Below, piece after piece: positions 1 through 8,291 of a stretch of DNA of 64,000 nucleotides. The DNA is from Palsa-504 sp963819785. GTDB lineage: Bacteria > Actinomycetota > Actinomycetes > Streptosporangiales > Streptosporangiaceae. The notes under the pieces were generated by a model. The model searched no databases and was not told where the DNA came from. It saw nothing but the letters and a program-made list of their open reading frames with translations. A program made the position numbers and the translations under genes. Each line of letters begins with the position of its first letter. Positions within the stretch are counted from its first letter, which is position 1. Location: the NCBI GenBank assembly GCA_963819785.1, contig CAWFXW010000002.1, positions 62,001 to 126,000 of the forward strand, given 5' to 3'.

Positions 1-1397
1 ATCGACGGGGCCGCCGTTGCCATACCGGCCGCGCGGGTGAGCGCGATGACGGCCCGCCCGAAGTCGGCCTCCGAACCGAGCCGTTGGTGGCGCAGCATGA
101 GCGCACGGCCGAGGATTGCCAGGGACATGGCCGTAACCGAACCCGCGCCATCCACTCCCTCCGCGACGTCCTGGACGATCTCGATGGCCTCGTCCAGGTC
201 ATCGAGATCGCCGCAGCGTTCGAACCGGCCGCACAGCAGGTCGGCCAGGTTGACGCGCGTTTGCCGGGCATCGTCGTAGCCGACGGGTGTGCAGCCCATG
301 GCCTCTCGACCGACGTGGACCGCTGCGTCGAAGTCCGCAGGTTCGCCGGCATACTCCGCGCGGCGGCGAAGGCTGCCCGCGAGGTTGGAAAGCACCCGGT
401 GCCGTCCTGGGTGACCGGGTGGGACCGCGTCTGCAGCCAAGCGCCCGATCTTCACGGCGAGGTCCACAGCGGCCTCCTCACCAGTTCTGTTGAATAGCAG
501 GCGGACGAGGACGCCGAGGGTCGACAAGGCCGCGGGCAGTTCCGGCGGGGGCTGCTCTCCCGCAGTCGAGACGGCCTCGTGCAGACCGGCGATCGCTTCG
601 TCGAGATCGGGTCGTGTGCCGCGGCGCTCGAACCTGGTTGCCAGTGCGCCGCTCAGGTTCGTCTGGTAGGCCAGATGCGCTGGCCCAGCGAGCGCCATCA
701 CCCTGCGCATTATCTCGATCGCCTCGTCTAGGTCGTCGGTATGGCCGGTCGCCGAGAAGCGCGCGGACAAGGCCCCTGCGAGGTTGGACAACATGGCGGC
801 CTCGTCCTCCGCAGTCGGGGATGCGGGGAGCGAGACCGCGCGGCGGAGCACGGCGATGGCCGTCTCAAGATCGGCAGAGTCCCCCGACCACCGGTGCTGG
901 GCCTGCAACGCGACGGCCAAGTTGGCGAGCATGCCGGGCAGGCGCGGGTTGTCTGGGGGTGTGGCGGCGACGATGCGCCGCCACAAGGTGGCGGCCCTCG
1001 CCAGAGCGGCGTCGTCGGCCGCGATCGCGTCCGAGAGGACGTCCTCGGCCTCCTCCGCCGCGTAGTGCGCCAGAACCGGAACGAGGGGCTCGGGTAGGTT
1101 CTCAACGTCGGCGACGAAGCATGGCGTGAGCACCTGCGCTGCCGTGTCCCACGCTTCCTGGTCCTCGTCCTCGGGCAGCGCGAGGTAGCGGTACCAGTGC
1201 CACCAGCCCAAGACGTGTCGGGCCTCCAGGTTGTCGTCCCGGGCCGCCAGCAACTCCGACAGCCTCGACGCTGCGCGGCGCGCGTCCGGGGCGAGTACGA
1301 GCGCTGGATCGCGCCTCGCCGCGACCGCGTCCAAGACCCGCACGACGCTCGCGATCGGGTCGTCCGGCGTCGTTTCCCTCATCCCCTTCGCCGCCAC
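1..1397 (-). CDS. TPR-rich protein, C-terminal part beyond the window
   Basis: An open frame runs without a stop from a GTG at 1397 to the left edge (about 465 codons). The protein is a string of degenerate helical repeats of roughly 45-50 residues with the pattern D-L-D-E-A-I, R-A-V, then N-L-x-x-A-L-x-x-R-F, typical of actinobacterial TPR proteins that often end in a CHAT protease domain. Whether CHAT is present cannot be seen here. Its N-terminus (DPALVLAPDA, then WHWYRYLALP) matches that of the divergent gene at 1417 (DPASILSPDA, then YWLRYLYLP), so the two are paralogues. An alternative start is the ATG at 1382. No Shine-Dalgarno sequence is visible. The role is unknown; scaffolding or signalling is inference from the repeat type. 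Confidence 0.75.
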   Translation of the reverse strand, partial: MAAKGMRETTPDDPIASVVRVLDAVAARRDPALVLAPDARRAASRLSELLAARDDNLEARHVLGWWHWYRYLALPEDEDQEAWDTAAQVLTPCFVADVENLPEPLVPVLAHYAAEEAEDVLSDAIAADDAALARAATLWRRIVAATPPDNPRLPGMLANLAVALQAQHRWSGDSADLETAIAVLRRAVSLPASPTAEDEAAMLSNLAGALSARFSATGHTDDLDEAIEIMRRVMALAGPAHLAYQTNLSGALATRFERRGTRPDLDEAIAGLHEAVSTAGEQPPPELPAALSTLGVLVRLLFNRTGEEAAVDLAVKIGRLAADAVPPGHPGRHRVLSNLAGSLRRRAEYAGEPADFDAAVHVGREAMGCTPVGYDDARQTRVNLADLLCGRFERCGDLDDLDEAIEIVQDVAEGVDGAGSVTAMSLAILGRALMLRHQRLGSEADFGRAVIALTRAAGMATAAPS

Positions 1398-1403
1398 CTG
1401 TCC

Positions 1404-1409
1404 TAGTCT
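1404..1409 (+). promoter_or_regulatory. Candidate -10 box (TAGTCT) for the rightward TPR gene
   Basis: TAGTCT fits the actinobacterial TAnnnT -10 pattern and ends 7 nt before the GTG at 1417, the spacing expected for a leaderless transcript. The central CTAG (1403-1406) is palindromic and also lies close to the divergent start at 1397, so both promoters must overlap. This is inference from sequence only. Confidence 0.4.
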
Positions 1410-1416
1410 GTGAGAG

Positions 1417-4125
1417 GTGCGAGACGCCTTGCTGGCCAGGCTCCGCGACAGGCTGGCGCAGTTCGCGGCGCAGGGCGACCCCGCGTCCATTCTGTCCCCG
1501 GACGCCGCCGCCGACATCGAGGAGTTGCTGGGCGTCGTTCCTGACGACACAGTCGACGTCGAGGCCTTCCGCGCCGCGGCGACAGTGTATTGGTTGCGCT
1601 ACCTATACCTACCCGACGATGCAGGTGAACCCGAGTTCGATCGGGCGTTGGAGCTCCTCGAATCCGCCGATGACGTGGACTTCCACGGCCCTATCAACGA
1701 TCCGGCCGGACTAGGCGTCGTCATCGACCTGATGCGACACGCCGCCGCAGGCCCCGGGCAGGCGGGCGCCGATCGCCGCCTCGCGGCGCTGCGTCGGGCG
1801 CTGCGCATGCGCTTCGACCTCGAGGGAGATCTCGACACCCTGGCCGAGGCGGTCGCGGTCGGTCGACGTGCGGTGGCCGCCTGCCACGACCCGACCCGTC
1901 TCGGTGAGCACCTCGAGGACCTCGGCGGCGACCTGTACACCCGGTTCGACCTGACCAGGCAGGCCACGGACATCGAGGAAGCGGTTGCGGTCGCGCGGCG
2001 CGCCGCCGCGGAACCCGCCGAGGACAGCATCCGCGCCGCCCGGCTCAACCTGCTGGGCCTTGCGCTGACCGCGCGCGCGGAGATGGCACCGTCCGACGAA
2101 CTGCTCGACGAGGCTGAGGCCACATTGCGGCGCGCGGTGGCGGCGGCGTCGGCGACCGACGAGGACCGCCCGACCTACCTGTCCAATCTGGCAGGCGTGA
2201 TGCGCACCCAAGCCGAGCGGGCCGGGTCGGCAGCGATGATGGGCGAGGCGGTGGCGGTCGCCCGTGAGGCGGTCGCCGACGAGCATGCCGATCACCCGGA
2301 CCGCGCCCAGTTGCTTGGGAACCTCAGCGGCCTGCTGGTCCGGCTGTACCAGCTGCTCGGCAGGCCGTCGGACCTCGACGAGGCGGTCGCCACCGCCCGC
2401 CTCGCGTGCGCGGCCACTCCGGATGACGACCCGGACGTCGCGACGCGACTGAACATCCTCGGCGCCGCGCTGTCCGCCCGAGGCGAGCGGGCCGCGGGCG
2501 AGGACGACCTCCTCGAGGCCCGCGATGTGCTGCGACGGGCAGTGGCCGACGAGCACCACGCCGACCTGGCCATGCACCAGTCCAACCTGAGCGAGGTCCT
2601 GCTCTCGCTGTTCCTGCGAGGCGGGGACCGCGCCGATCTCGTCGAGGCCGTCGATGTCGCTCGACGAGCTGTGCTCGCCACGGCGACCGATGATCCCGAG
2701 CGCGCTGGGCGCCTTTCCAACCTGGCGTCCGCGTTGCTGCGGCGCTTCGAGCGTGAGGGGTCGGGTGCGGATCTCGACGAGGCAATCGAGTGCTGCAGAC
2801 AGGCGGTGGCGGTCACGTCCGAACGGCATCTCGATCACGCGATGTACCAGTCCAACCTGGGCGTCGCGCTCATGATCCGATACGAGTACCAGGGCGGCGG
2901 TTCAGACCTGGATGCAGCGATTGAGGCGGGCAGAAAAGCTGTCGAGCGGACACCTAACGACAACCCGGACAGCACGGGCCGCATGGCCAACCTCGCCGCC
3001 GCGCTGTCGGCACGTTTCGATCACTTCGGCGCGCTGGCCGACCTCGACGAGGCGATCACGTTGACGCGTGAGGCGGTGCGTCGGACATCCACCGGCGACC
3101 CGGACCGGGTCGGACGGCTATCCAACCTGAGCACGGCCCTCTTCACCAGGTTCGTTCGGACCCGCGACCCGGCGAACCTGGACGAAGCTCTGACGGTCGG
3201 GCGGGCTGCGGTCGAAGCCATGCCGGATCGCTTCGCCGAGCGGGCCGCCGTCCTGTCGAACCTCAGCCTCGTCCTGCGAACCAGATTCGAACGTGAGCCG
3301 GCGGTCAGCGACATCGACGAAGCCGTCGACCTAGCGCGCACGGCGGTCGCGGTTACTGCCGAACAGAACCCTGACCACCCCCGGTACCAGGTCATCCTCG
3401 GCACCGCGCTGTCGGTGCGCGCCGATCATCTCGACTCCCTCGTCGACTCAGAGGAGGCTGTGGACGTCAGCCGCAGCGCTGTCATCGCGTCACATCCGGC
3501 CAGTCCCGAGCTCGCGGGCCGCCTCTACAATCTGGCCGAGGCCATGCTCACCCGGCTCCGACAGACCAGCGGGTCCGCCGACCGGGCCGAGATCACAGAC
3601 CTGTACCGCCGCGCCGCCGAAACTGACGCCGCGCCGACCCTGGTACGGACGACCGCGGCGTGGCGTTGGGCGACCATGCTCGCCGACGCTGGCGACTGGG
3701 CCAGGGCCGTCAGCGCGTCACACCTGGCCGTCCAGCTGCTGGCCCGATCGTCCTCGCGTCATCTCGGACGCACTGACCAGGAATACATGCTCGCCCGACT
3801 CGGCGGCATCGGCACCGACGCGGCCGCCTGCTGCCTGAACGTCGATCGGGTGGATGCGGCGGCACAGCTCTGCGAACAGGGGCGTGCGATCCTGCTCGGC
3901 CAGGCCCTCGACGACCGATCGGCCCTCCGGTCGCTCATGGGCCAGATGCCCACCCTCGCCGCCCGATTCCAGCACGTGAGCGACGAGCTGGCGAGACTAC
4001 AGGCCTCGGTCGGCACGTCCGACCTCGAGGCCGCGCATCCCGCACCCGGGGCCCAGATCGGCACTGTCCGCATCAGGTTGGGCTGGTCCGCATCCGCCGG
4101 TTCGACGGCCTCGACGGCAGACTGA
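1417..4125 (+). CDS. TPR-rich protein lacking a CHAT end
   Basis: This 902-residue protein has an N-terminal helical region followed by about a dozen TPR-like units (conserved D-E-A-V, R-A-A-V-x-x-T and S-N-L-x-x-x-L-x-x-R-F positions). A helical segment before the C-terminus (CEQGRAILLGQALDDRS) normally precedes a CHAT caspase-like domain. Here the family-like sequence stops near SDLEAA, about 30 residues before the end, and is replaced by an unrelated low-complexity tail (GWSASAGSTASTAD). No CHAT His/Cys region follows in any frame of the next 300 bases. The protein therefore looks truncated by rearrangement, or is a CHAT-free variant. It is divergent from, and paralogous to, the gene ending at 1397. 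The GTG start is the first possible codon and has a -10-like box just upstream. Confidence 0.75.
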   Translation: MRDALLARLRDRLAQFAAQGDPASILSPDAAADIEELLGVVPDDTVDVEAFRAAATVYWLRYLYLPDDAGEPEFDRALELLESADDVDFHGPINDPAGLGVVIDLMRHAAAGPGQAGADRRLAALRRALRMRFDLEGDLDTLAEAVAVGRRAVAACHDPTRLGEHLEDLGGDLYTRFDLTRQATDIEEAVAVARRAAAEPAEDSIRAARLNLLGLALTARAEMAPSDELLDEAEATLRRAVAAASATDEDRPTYLSNLAGVMRTQAERAGSAAMMGEAVAVAREAVADEHADHPDRAQLLGNLSGLLVRLYQLLGRPSDLDEAVATARLACAATPDDDPDVATRLNILGAALSARGERAAGEDDLLEARDVLRRAVADEHHADLAMHQSNLSEVLLSLFLRGGDRADLVEAVDVARRAVLATATDDPERAGRLSNLASALLRRFEREGSGADLDEAIECCRQAVAVTSERHLDHAMYQSNLGVALMIRYEYQGGGSDLDAAIEAGRKAVERTPNDNPDSTGRMANLAAALSARFDHFGALADLDEAITLTREAVRRTSTGDPDRVGRLSNLSTALFTRFVRTRDPANLDEALTVGRAAVEAMPDRFAERAAVLSNLSLVLRTRFEREPAVSDIDEAVDLARTAVAVTAEQNPDHPRYQVILGTALSVRADHLDSLVDSEEAVDVSRSAVIASHPASPELAGRLYNLAEAMLTRLRQTSGSADRAEITDLYRRAAETDAAPTLVRTTAAWRWATMLADAGDWARAVSASHLAVQLLARSSSRHLGRTDQEYMLARLGGIGTDAAACCLNVDRVDAAAQLCEQGRAILLGQALDDRSALRSLMGQMPTLAARFQHVSDELARLQASVGTSDLEAAHPAPGAQIGTVRIRLGWSASAGSTASTAD

Positions 4126-4438
4126 CCGGTATTTGCGGGGTGACCGCGAGTGAATCTCGATGATGCTTCGTCAGAGCGAACCCCCGTTTCTCGCAGCTGA
4201 TGAGACGGGACGATAGGAGTCAGGCGCAACAGAATGGCCGTTCGGGTGCAGCTCGGAAGGCACATCGGTTGACCGGGACTTGGCGCTAGATCGGCGGATC
4301 TCGTACGCTTGCCCGACCAGCTCTGGTTACACAGCGTGACCGGTATCTTGCTTGCGTCGCCCGGAGTGAATCGCGCTGCCTCAAGGCCACGGCGACCGGA
4401 AGCCGCCCTAGCCGGTCGTGCACGGCACGGCGGGCGGT
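4126..4438. other. Gene-free stretch after the TPR gene
   Basis: No convincing gene is present. A second frame of the TPR gene's tail (about 4057-4158) reads RIRRFDGLDGRLTGI and stops at 4158. It looks like the codon-biased C-terminus of another protein and may mark a rearrangement junction. No family could be named. Confidence 0.35.
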
Positions 4439-5851
4439 TTACCAGGCCGCTACCAGGTCGGCTGGGGTGAAGGCGGCGTCTACGTGCGTGGTGGATGTTC
4501 CGGAGCGGGAGACGGCGATGAGCGGGACCGGGTCGGCGGTGACCCGGTCCCGGTGGCGCTGGAGCGCTACGAGGTCGTGGGCGTCGAACTGGCCTGTCTC
4601 CAGCCACTTGACTGAGCCGAGGAACAGCAACTGCCTGGCGACAGGTTCCCGGTCAGCGCCGACGATGTCGATCTCGACGTCGTTGCTGCGCGTCCAGTAA
4701 CCGCCGATCACCGGCGCGGCGGGGATGCCCTGGGCGGGCAGCAGGCGCGCGAGCGCTTCGCGGACCAGCGGCTCGACGGCACGGCCACGCCAGTCAGTCC
4801 AGCTCCGCTCGATCCGGGCCAGCGTCAGGTCCGAGCGCATCCGGTCCACCTCGGCTAGGTGCGGGCCGAGGAAGGCGAGCCAGAACCGCAGGTAGGAGTC
4901 GGTGATCCGGTACCGGCGTTCCTTCGACGGGGAAAGGCTGACCGGCAGTTCCCCTGCCACGACGCCTTTGCTGATCAGAAGGTCAGCAGCGCGGGTCAGG
5001 GTGGAATGGGCGATGCCCCCGGCGGCACGGGCGATGTTGGTGAAGGTCCGTTCTCCGCTGCCGATCGCGGCCAGGACCATCCGTGCCTGCGCCTGGTCCG
5101 GGAACTCCGCCGCGAGCGAGAGCTGAGCGGAAACCACAAGCGGGCTCACCGGGTTGGCCAGCTCTCGTGCCAGGAAGGACCGCGTGTCCTCGCCGTGCCG
5201 CCACCGGGCGCAGATGATCGGCAGGCCCCCGGTGACCAGGGCCGCGTCGAAAGCCTCGGCCGCGGATAGCCCGGCCATCGCCGCGACATCAGCCGGATTC
5301 AGCGGTCCTACCTTCAGCTGCGTGCCGCGCTGGTGGAACGGACGACCATAGGAGGTGAGCGCCTCCATCATCGACAGGTCAGACCCCACCAGGATGAGCA
5401 GCACCGGCTTGCGGGACAGCTCCCGGTCCCATGAGCGCTGCAGCACGCTCTCAAACGCCCCACCGGGATCCATCAGATAGGGAAGTTCATCCAGGACGAC
5501 GATGCTCGGCCCGTCGCCGGGGAGCACTCCCGCCAGCTGACGGAGCGCCGCGGCCCAGTTCCCCGGCACCGCGTCGCCGAACACCTGCGCATCGCGCAGC
5601 CCCGAGATACGCACCGCCTCGCTGAACTCCCGCAGCGGCTCGCCGCCGAACCCGATCTCAGCGGTATAGAACACGCTCGGCACCTGCTGCTGCTCGATGA
5701 ACTCCTCAACGAGCGCGGACTTGCCGATCCGCCGGCGCCCCCGGACAATGACGCACCTGCCGGGCCGGGCAGAGCCAGCCAGTCCCCGGACCTCAGCGAG
5801 CATCCCGTCAAGCCGGGCCAGCTCGCGCCGCCGCCCCACGAAGCCCGCCAT
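4439..5851 (-). CDS. AAA+ ATPase with DUF234 C-terminal domain
   Basis: The N-terminus has a Walker A (GRRRIGKSALVEEF) and a Walker B (SIVVLDELPYLM) of the 'archaeal ATPase' group. A winged-helix middle part (NIARAAGGIAHSTLTRAADLL) follows, then a DUF234 end resembling a PD-(D/E)XK nuclease fold (VEIDIVGAD, then LFLGSVKW). The usual GE-x-K motif appears as GSVK, so the acidic residue is replaced by Ser and nuclease activity is doubtful. I chose the ATG at 5851 because AGGGG lies at suitable spacing; an ATG at 5875 in the same frame would add eight residues and sits directly on an upstream repeat. It is a lone gene in the accessory segment. Members are often linked to mobile DNA, but the function is poorly defined. 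Confidence 0.8.
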   Translation of the reverse strand: MAGFVGRRRELARLDGMLAEVRGLAGSARPGRCVIVRGRRRIGKSALVEEFIEQQQVPSVFYTAEIGFGGEPLREFSEAVRISGLRDAQVFGDAVPGNWAAALRQLAGVLPGDGPSIVVLDELPYLMDPGGAFESVLQRSWDRELSRKPVLLILVGSDLSMMEALTSYGRPFHQRGTQLKVGPLNPADVAAMAGLSAAEAFDAALVTGGLPIICARWRHGEDTRSFLARELANPVSPLVVSAQLSLAAEFPDQAQARMVLAAIGSGERTFTNIARAAGGIAHSTLTRAADLLISKGVVAGELPVSLSPSKERRYRITDSYLRFWLAFLGPHLAEVDRMRSDLTLARIERSWTDWRGRAVEPLVREALARLLPAQGIPAAPVIGGYWTRSNDVEIDIVGADREPVARQLLFLGSVKWLETGQFDAHDLVALQRHRDRVTADPVPLIAVSRSGTSTTHVDAAFTPADLVAAW

Positions 5852-5876
5852 AGCCGCCCCTAAGACTATTCCCATA

Positions 5877-5914
5877 GATACTTCTTTACGCGATACTATC
5901 TTTACTGGAAGTAT
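5877..5914 (-). promoter_or_regulatory. Operator-like repeat and inverted repeat upstream of the DUF234 ATPase
   Basis: In plus orientation GATACTTCTTTAC (5877-5889) is followed by GATACTATCTTTAC (5892-5905), a near-perfect direct repeat. ATACTTC (5878-5884) and GAAGTAT (5908-5914) form an inverted repeat around it. The stretch is strikingly AT-rich for this genome. On the minus strand it contains TAGTAT, usable as a -10 box. The layout suggests a repressor site over the promoter, perhaps autoregulatory. Confidence 0.5.
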
Positions 5915-5920
5915 TCACCA

Positions 5921-6484
5921 GTCACGCGTCAGCCGCCAGCGAGGTTCCCCGCTACACGGACACCTCCGGTCAAGGGTCATCCGGCAGCGCAGTCTCCGTC
6001 TGCGGATCCGTTGAGTCCCCCGAACGCGACCAGGCCGTGCATCCCGATGCCGGGATGTCCCCGTCTCGGCCCGTTGTGACGTCCACGCCCAGGCCGGCAA
6101 CGCGTGCACGAGGTTCCGCCGTCAGCGCGCTCCCGCGAATTCACGGCCAGCACCCCCGCCGCAGGCGACCCGGATGACAGGCCGGTTCCAGCCCGGCAGG
6201 TCATTCACGCCGGACCCGGAATCCCCCGCCCGCGCCTCAACTCCGGGCAAACACCCCGGTCCCGCAGTTACCGGACGACATTAACGGCACTGACCAGGCA
6301 CTTCACTCTGCCCGCACCCCATCCGCAGGGCACCACTCCCCCCACGACAGACAGCGCACCGCGCGACAGTAACCGGGCAGCGGCCAAGATCCCCACAAAA
6401 TCCCCACAACTAACAGGCCCCGCCAGTCACACCCGCAACATCTACCCTCAAGCATCTCCGCTGGCCACGGACCAGATTAGAAAG
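5921..6484. other. Gene-free stretch between the ATPase and tRNA-Asn
   Basis: About 560 bases without a convincing gene. Frames that are open here have proline/arginine-rich, non-family translations and no ribosome binding site. The stretch borders the 3' end of the tRNA gene, the usual side for integration of islands, but no integrase or duplicated tRNA end is visible inside the window. Confidence 0.4.
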
Positions 6485-6557
6485 CTCCCGCGATAGGACT
6501 CGAACCTATAACCTGCCGGTTAACAGCCGGACGCTCTGCCGATTGAGCTACGCGGGA
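6485..6557 (-). tRNA. tRNA-Asn (anticodon GTT)
   Basis: The minus strand folds into a cloverleaf. The acceptor stem TCCCGCG (6557-6551) pairs with CGCGGGA (6492-6486), and 6485 gives the discriminator G. The D arm contains AGCTCAATCGGCAGAGC. The anticodon stem CCGG/CCGG encloses CTGTTAA with anticodon GTT. The T arm has GGTTCGAGTCC. CCA is not encoded. All parts are canonical. Confidence 0.95.
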
Positions 6558-6711
6558 TCGACCCGGACAAGGGTAGCGCACTCCGAGCGAGCATGTGACG
6601 CCGAGCGAGCGAGCCACCTCCCGTTCACCTCACCCTCGTCACCATGAGTACCCTCGTGCTACCGGGGAAGGTCCTGTATTCATAGGACGAACTGCGTGAA
6701 AGGGGTACCAG

Positions 6712-7032
6712 ATGCGCGGACGCATAACGTTCCTGGCGGGGTTCGCGGCCGGCTTCATGGCCGGGGCACGGGCCGGCCGGGAACGCTACGAGCAGATAGT
6801 GAAGCTCGGCCGGAAGGCGGCCGAACACCCGGCCGTGCGGCAGGCCACCCGCGCCGCGGGATCCAAGGCCACTGAGCTGTCCAAGACCGCCGGGCAGAAG
6901 GCCGCCGAGCGCATGCCCAAGCTGGCCGAGACGGCCCGCAACAGCGCGGGCAAGGTACGCGACCGGATTCCTGGCCGGAACACCGACGAAGACGACAGCT
7001 CCACCGCGAACGGCACCCGTCCCGTCGACTAG
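6712..7032 (+). CDS. Small YtxH-like membrane-anchored protein
   Basis: A 106-residue protein. It starts with a short glycine-rich hydrophobic segment (ITFLAGFAAGFMAGARAG, residues 4-21) that can insert in or associate with the membrane. A lysine/alanine-rich amphipathic helical stretch (residues 25-85) and a polar tail follow. This is the layout of YtxH-type stress proteins. The ATG has AAAGGGG about 8 nt upstream. It converges with rpoD, the two reading frames overlapping by 4 nt. The function is unknown; a structural or stress role is only inferred. Confidence 0.65.
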   Translation: MRGRITFLAGFAAGFMAGARAGRERYEQIVKLGRKAAEHPAVRQATRAAGSKATELSKTAGQKAAERMPKLAETARNSAGKVRDRIPGRNTDEDDSSTANGTRPVD

Positions 7033-8201
7033 TCCAGGTACTCCCGCAGCATCTGGGCGCGGCTGGGGTGGCGGAGCTTGGCCAGGGTCTTGGACTCGAT
7101 CTGCCGGATCCGCTCCCTGGTCACGCCGAACTCCCTGCCGACCTCCTCCAGCGTCCGGGGGTGCCCGTCGGTCAGGCCGAACCGCAGCTGGATGATCCGC
7201 TGCTCGCGCTCGGCCAGCTGATCAAGGACCCGCTCCAGCTGGTCCTGCAACATGATGAACGCCGCGGCCTCCATGGGCACCACGGCGTCTGCGTCTTCGA
7301 TAAAGTCCCCGAGGTCTGACTCTTCCTCGCCAATCGGGGACTGCAGCGATACCGGCTCCTGGGCGATGCGCTGGATCTCCGCGACCCGCTCCGGCTCGAG
7401 TCCCATCTCCGCGGCGATTTCGTCCGTGGTGGCCTCACGGCCCAGCTCCTGATGCAGTTGCCGCTGCACCCGGGCCAGCTTGTTGATCGTCTCGACCATG
7501 TGCACCGGCACCCGGATGGTCCGCGCCTGGTCGGCGATGGCCCGGGTGATGGCCTGGCGGATCCACCACGTCGCGTAGGTGGAGAACTTGTAGCCGCGGG
7601 TGTAGTCGAACTTCTCCACCGCGCGGATCAGGCCCAGGTTCCCCTCCTGGATCAGGTCGAGGAACACCAGCCCGCGGCCGATGTACCGCTTGGCGATCGA
7701 CACCACGAGCCGCAGATTCGCCTCGATCAGCCGCTGCTTGGCCTTGACCCCCTCCCCGACGAGCAGCTCCAGGTCGCCGTGGACGGCACCCAGCATCGGG
7801 ATGCCGCCGCCCAGCTTCTCCTCGGCGAACAGGCCCGCCTCGATGGACTTGGCCAGCTCCACCTCGTCCTCGGCGGTCAGCAACGGCACCCGGCCGATCT
7901 CCCGCAGGTAGATCCGGACCAGGTCGCTGGTGGCGACCCTCCGGCCCGCCTCCTCGGCGTGCCGGATCTCGGCCTCATCCTCACGTGGAATGTCCAGCAC
8001 GTCGATGCCCTCGTCGGCCAGTGCGCGCATGGCCGCGTCGATGGCCTCCGGCGGGAGGTCGGCGCGATCCAGCGCCACCGTGACGTCGGCCATGGTCAGG
8101 GAACCTCGTTCCCGCCCCAGCGCCACGAGATCGGTCAGCTGATCCGCTGGTGATGGTCCGTTCGTCAGCACCGTGAGGGTCACGGGACCAGTCTGCGTCA
8201 C
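7029..8201 (-). CDS. rpoD: Principal RNA polymerase sigma factor (RpoD/HrdB-like)
   Basis: The 390-residue protein directs RNA polymerase to housekeeping promoters. A short N-terminal region is followed by region 1.2 (DLVRIYLREIGRVPLLTAED), region 2 with RLVVSIAKRYIGRGLVFLDL and the -10-binding stretch ending YATWWIRQAI, region 3 (VHMVETINKL), and region 4.2 near the end (GVTRERIRQIESKTLAKLR), which binds the -35 box. The set of regions and length fit group 1 or close group 2 sigma factors; its place next to dnaG favours the housekeeping one. The start is a GTG at 8201 without a clear Shine-Dalgarno, so it could begin slightly downstream. The upstream 90 bases hold AT-rich promoter-like sequence. 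Confidence 0.93.
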   Translation of the reverse strand: MTQTGPVTLTVLTNGPSPADQLTDLVALGRERGSLTMADVTVALDRADLPPEAIDAAMRALADEGIDVLDIPREDEAEIRHAEEAGRRVATSDLVRIYLREIGRVPLLTAEDEVELAKSIEAGLFAEEKLGGGIPMLGAVHGDLELLVGEGVKAKQRLIEANLRLVVSIAKRYIGRGLVFLDLIQEGNLGLIRAVEKFDYTRGYKFSTYATWWIRQAITRAIADQARTIRVPVHMVETINKLARVQRQLHQELGREATTDEIAAEMGLEPERVAEIQRIAQEPVSLQSPIGEEESDLGDFIEDADAVVPMEAAAFIMLQDQLERVLDQLAEREQRIIQLRFGLTDGHPRTLEEVGREFGVTRERIRQIESKTLAKLRHPSRAQMLREYLD

Positions 8202-8291
8202 GAACCCATGGTTATGGGGGACCTAATTTTGTCACCGTTACGCTACTAATCAGTACGGTCCGCAACCATATAATCACGCCGGTCCGAGGCC

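Noticed and set aside
4231..4243. TGGCCGTTCGGGT near the dispersed-element core
   Set aside because: Only nine bases match and there is no A-rich tail.
6104..6496. Open frame of 130 codons before tRNA-Asn
   Set aside because: It runs into the tRNA gene and encodes Pro/Thr/Arg-rich sequence without homologous features.
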